A stretch of DNA of 64,000 nucleotides, from the NCBI RefSeq assembly GCF_002754245.1, contig NZ_PEEX01000001.1, forward strand, positions 2,770,001 to 2,834,000, given 5' to 3'. Source of the stretch: Chryseobacterium sp. 52 (lineage in GTDB: Bacteria; Bacteroidota; Bacteroidia; Flavobacteriales; Weeksellaceae). The position numbers and the translations under genes are program-made. Shown here one piece after another: positions 61,015-64,000 of the stretch (the first letter of the stretch is position 1; each line of letters opens with the position of its first letter). Below the pieces are notes generated by a model. It did not search any database and was not told the origin of the DNA. It saw only the letters and a list, made by a program, of their open reading frames with translations.

Positions 61015-62133
61015 ATGAAATTGTTTAACAAGAATATAATTCTGGCAGCGGCAAGTATCTCGCTGATGAGTTGTACCCCAATCTATAAAAAAATGAACGT
61101 AGACAAAGAAACTTACGAAGGTCTTAATGACGGACTTTATGCAAACCTTCAGACTTCTAAAGGAAACCTGATTGTGAAGTTCGAAGACAAAAAAGCACCA
61201 GTAACTGTAGCCAATTTTATCGGTCTTGCAGAAGGGAAAATAGATAACAAAGCGAAGGCTAAAGGAGTTCCTTTTTATGACGGAACTATTTTCCACAGAG
61301 TGATCAAAGATTTCATGATCCAGGGAGGTGATCCTCAGGGAACTGGAATGGGAGATCCGGGATATAAATTCGAGGACGAGAAAAACGACCTTAAGCATAC
61401 AGAAAAAGGAACACTTTCTATGGCGAATTCTGGTCCTAATACCAATGGTTCTCAGTTCTTCATCACTGAAGTAGCTACGCCTTGGTTAGACGGAAGACAT
61501 ACGATCTTTGGAAAAGTTGTAAAAGGTAATGATGTAATTGATGCCATCGCTAATGTAGAGAAAGGAGCTCAGGACAAGCCTAAAACAGATATCGTTTTAG
61601 AAAAGGTTTCTGTTTTTGGAAAAGGTGATGCATACAAAAACTACGATGCAGCAAAAACTTTTACAGAAGGAAAAGCTAAAATCGCAGAAAACAATAAAGC
61701 TTACATCGCTAAAGAAGAAGCTGACAAAAAGAAAAAAGAAGAGGAGTTCAAAGCAAACCAGGATAAAATGGTTGAAGACCTTAAAGCTGGAATGCAGAAA
61801 ACTGAATCCGGATTATACTACAAGATTACAAAAACAGTAGCAGGAGCAAAAGCCCCTAAATCTGGTGACAATGTATCTGTACACTATGCAGGTAAATTAA
61901 TCGACGGTACAGAATTCGATTCTTCATTCAAAAGAAACGAGCCAATTGACATTCCAATCGGAATGGGAAGAGTAATCAAAGGATGGGATGAAGGTATCCT
62001 ATTGCTTAAAGAAGGTGAAACTGCTACATTATTAATCCCACCAGCAATGGCTTACGGAGAAAGAGGAGCAGGAGGAGTTATCCCACCAAACGCCTGGTTG
62101 ATTTTCGATGTTGAGCTTGTGAAAGTACAGTAA
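61015..62133 (+). CDS. Cyclophilin-FKBP fusion peptidyl-prolyl isomerase lipoprotein
   Basis: 372 aa, lipobox ISLMSCTPI. Residues ~35-200 are cyclophilin (FHRVIKDFMIQGGDPQGTGMGDPGYKFEDE, GTLSMANSGPNTNGSQFFI, LDGRHTIFGKV). A Lys-rich helical linker ~205-255 leads to an FKBP domain at ~265-372 (SGDNVSVHYAGKLIDGTEFDSSFKRNEPIDIPIGMGRVIKGWDEG). Both PPIase active sites look intact. Periplasmic/outer-membrane folding; forms a unit with the GldI-like gene. Confidence 0.92.
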   Translation: MKLFNKNIILAAASISLMSCTPIYKKMNVDKETYEGLNDGLYANLQTSKGNLIVKFEDKKAPVTVANFIGLAEGKIDNKAKAKGVPFYDGTIFHRVIKDFMIQGGDPQGTGMGDPGYKFEDEKNDLKHTEKGTLSMANSGPNTNGSQFFITEVATPWLDGRHTIFGKVVKGNDVIDAIANVEKGAQDKPKTDIVLEKVSVFGKGDAYKNYDAAKTFTEGKAKIAENNKAYIAKEEADKKKKEEEFKANQDKMVEDLKAGMQKTESGLYYKITKTVAGAKAPKSGDNVSVHYAGKLIDGTEFDSSFKRNEPIDIPIGMGRVIKGWDEGILLLKEGETATLLIPPAMAYGERGAGGVIPPNAWLIFDVELVKVQ

Positions 62134-62153
62134 TTGATATTTTAAGATATTGA

Positions 62154-62175
62154 AAGCCGTCCGTGAGGACGGCTT
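62154..62175 (+). terminator. Terminator of the PPIase operon
   Basis: AAGCCGTCC pairs with GGACGGCTT over a GTGA tetraloop, then T6. Confidence 0.8.
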
Positions 62176-62427
62176 TTTTTGTTCTTTTTTTTGATTTAAA
62201 TATTGAAATTACCGTATAAATACGGATTTCTGTAAGGTTCTATAAATGTATATTTATAAATTAGAATTGAATTATTTATATTTTAAAATAAAAATGGATT
62301 CAGAGAATATGAAGAGCACACAGAATTTATTAAAACAATGTTTTGAAAATAAAAGTATATTTTAATAATTTTAGATCTACAGTAATTAAAAATTAAATAC
62401 AAAAAACAATTGATATAATGATGAAGG

Positions 62428-63129
62428 ATGTTTTTTAAAAAAAATAAGTTAGTTATGAGTGATAATTTATTGAAAAATGCTGAAAAAACCGTACGGAATA
62501 TACTTATAATAGTTATAGTTTATATTCTCATTATTTTTGCACTATATTTTGGACTTTCTACGGATAATATTGACAAGTGGGGGCAATTTGGAGATTTTTT
62601 AGGTGGTGTTATAAATTCATTTTTATCGATAATTAATTTAATTGTATTAATCTTTATAACAATTAAAATTGTAAATATTGAAGAAAATAGGAATTTGGAC
62701 TCTTTAGCTAAAGGTGTGAGGCCTTTACCCATCTTAGAGATTACCATTGGTATTGATGAATTAAAAATTAATCTTTGTAACATTGGATTGGGACCTTTAT
62801 TAATAAAAGATTTGCAAATAACTTCTAGGGGGATGAAATATACCAATTTTAAGGATATGTTGGATAAGTTTCCACATTCTAAAAGACTTAAATATTTGGC
62901 TTCTAAAAAACAAACAATAAGACGTGAGAATTGCTCTGAACTTTTACAAATTAAAGTAGAACAAGACAAAACGTCAAATTTATATGACCAACAAATAGAT
63001 AGTTTGAACAGAATAAAGGAAGAATTAAGTAGTTATAAAATAATATTAAAATATACTGACATTTACGAGAATGAAATGCCAATATATGAAGATAGCCTTG
63101 AAGATATTGTTATGAACTGTAAGCAATAG
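62428..63129 (+). CDS. Two-segment membrane protein, Abi-like N-terminus
   Basis: 233 aa (or 224 from ATG 62455). Two membrane segments at ~25-48 and ~62-88 with GQFGDFLGGVINSFLSIINLIVLIFIT, a two-helix module seen at the N-terminus of putative abortive-infection and other signalling proteins. Residues ~100-230 are a soluble part without recognised motif. Function unknown; stands alone in AT-rich sequence. Confidence 0.65.
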   Translation: MFFKKNKLVMSDNLLKNAEKTVRNILIIVIVYILIIFALYFGLSTDNIDKWGQFGDFLGGVINSFLSIINLIVLIFITIKIVNIEENRNLDSLAKGVRPLPILEITIGIDELKINLCNIGLGPLLIKDLQITSRGMKYTNFKDMLDKFPHSKRLKYLASKKQTIRRENCSELLQIKVEQDKTSNLYDQQIDSLNRIKEELSSYKIILKYTDIYENEMPIYEDSLEDIVMNCKQ

Positions 63130-63168
63130 GCTAAGATAAAATTCCCTACTTTCGTGTAAAATTCCCAC

Positions 63169-64000
63169 ATGAAAAAAATCCTCTACACCCTCCTCATACT
63201 CTCCACGGCCACTTTTTCCGCCCAAGGCAAGAAATTCTTCAAAAGCGGAGAAGTACAATTGCAAAATCCGGTAGAGAAGATTAATTTGAAATTTGCCAAT
63301 GATCTGCCTTTTGTGCAGGTGAGCATTAACGGTAAATCATATAATTTTCTATTTGATACAGGCGCACCTACGGTAATTTCTACTGCGGTATATACTGAGC
63401 TGGGATTAGAGGAAAAGCATAAAAGCAAGGTAAAGGATTCACAGAAGAATAAACATGAACAGATTTTTACCATTCTGCCGGAAATGACTGTTGATAAAGC
63501 CGTTTTCAAAGATGTAGGAGCAATTGTAATGGATTTCAGTGTTTCTGAACTCAGCTGTTTCAGGATTGATGGAATTTTGGGAGCCAACCAGATGGCAAAA
63601 CTATTCTGGAAAGTCAATTATTCAGAAAATTCAATGGAAGTCTCAAAAGATCTGACACAATTTAACCTCACGGATTATGATGTGGTGATTCCTTTCAGCC
63701 CAAGACCACAGAAAACGCCTATTGTAGAAACCAATCTGCAGGGCAAAAAAATAGAACTCACCTTCGATACCGGTTTTTCCGGAAGGATAAAGATCACAGA
63801 CAACGCCTATAATGCTCAAAAAGCATTAAAGAGTATAGAAGTCTATGGAACGAGTTCTGTCGGCGCGTACGGGGCTGGAAAGCCTGCGCCGGGCTATATT
63901 TTCAGGACGGCAGCTCTGCCATTGGGAAACAGAAGTTTTTCAAATGAAATCATTGCTACCGGAAATGCCAGCCTGATCGGAAACGATTTCTTTAAAAACT
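63169..64000 (+). CDS. Exported aspartyl protease of retropepsin type (partial, runs off window)
   Basis: 277 codons visible. Signal peptide MKKILYTLLILSTATFSAQG. Two aspartyl-protease halves: FLFDTGAPTVIS and LTFDTGFSG, the first with the DTGA active-site triplet, so a single-chain enzyme like bacterial retropepsin-type proteases. The 3' end lies outside the window. Upstream TACTTTCG near 63148 may be its promoter. Confidence 0.9.
   Translation, partial: MKKILYTLLILSTATFSAQGKKFFKSGEVQLQNPVEKINLKFANDLPFVQVSINGKSYNFLFDTGAPTVISTAVYTELGLEEKHKSKVKDSQKNKHEQIFTILPEMTVDKAVFKDVGAIVMDFSVSELSCFRIDGILGANQMAKLFWKVNYSENSMEVSKDLTQFNLTDYDVVIPFSPRPQKTPIVETNLQGKKIELTFDTGFSGRIKITDNAYNAQKALKSIEVYGTSSVGAYGAGKPAPGYIFRTAALPLGNRSFSNEIIATGNASLIGNDFFKN

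Noticed and set aside
1..64000. Insertion sequences, prophage, integrase or CRISPR
   Set aside because: No transposase, integrase or repeat-spacer pattern was found; the phage-associated small protein at 32652 stands alone.

Overview
The window looks like a chromosomal segment of a low-G+C flavobacterium, most likely Chryseobacterium or a close relative. Three things point there: many start regions carry the Bacteroidota housekeeping promoter box TAnnTTTG; lipoproteins and Sec signal peptides of flavobacterial type (SCSKDDD, ...AQ) are abundant; and it holds Bacteroidota-typical families (DAHP synthase fused to chorismate mutase, DUF4294, a GldI-like FKBP, a cyclophilin-FKBP lipoprotein). No tRNA, rRNA, CRISPR array, transposase or integrase was seen.

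Layout. 1-3.4 kb: agmatine-deiminase-family lipoprotein, AraC/GyrI regulator, two tiny double-glycine (bacteriocin-like) peptides, a VOC protein. 3.9-7.7 kb: two large genes I cannot assign to a function. 7.9-13.5 kb: two AraC regulators and an oxidoreductase/esterase/quinone-reductase operon. 13.9-16.2 kb: hybrid-free histidine kinase plus LuxR response regulator, followed by a duplicated non-coding unit (16.3-17.2 kb). 17.2-26 kb: NtrB/NtrC-like pair divergent from an ABC exporter operon (adaptor, ATPase, FtsX-like permease, TolC-like channel) with a recognisable sigma-54 promoter and tandem activator sites. 26-32 kb: exported acetolactate decarboxylase operon with divergent AraC, then an Old Yellow Enzyme. 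32-38.4 kb: nuclease, MFS transporter, LuxR regulators, a decayed kinase remnant. 38.8-46 kb: mostly core genes: alpha-oxoamine synthase plus TetR, dnaX split in two frames at an 11-A run, DAHP synthase, rsgA, ndk. 46-50 kb: GH29 fucosidase and a two-gene cassette of a Cys-ending exported peptide and a DUF692/MNIO enzyme. 51-57.4 kb: rpe, M42 peptidase, DUF4294, NUDIX, mnmD, ilvE, spondin-domain lipoprotein. 58-64 kb: a JAMM-like/EF-hand lipoprotein with a small partner, two PPIase lipoproteins, a small membrane protein, and a truncated aspartyl-protease gene.

Most promising for new biology: the MNIO/CPACGMG-peptide cassette (48134-49453), the duplicated promoter-to-terminator RNA unit (16283-17165), the dnaX slippage site (41844-41854), the tandem GG-leader peptides (2490-2808), and the unassigned 940-aa/331-aa gene pair (3860-7682). 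All functional calls are from reading the sequence and recalling family motifs; no database search was run.
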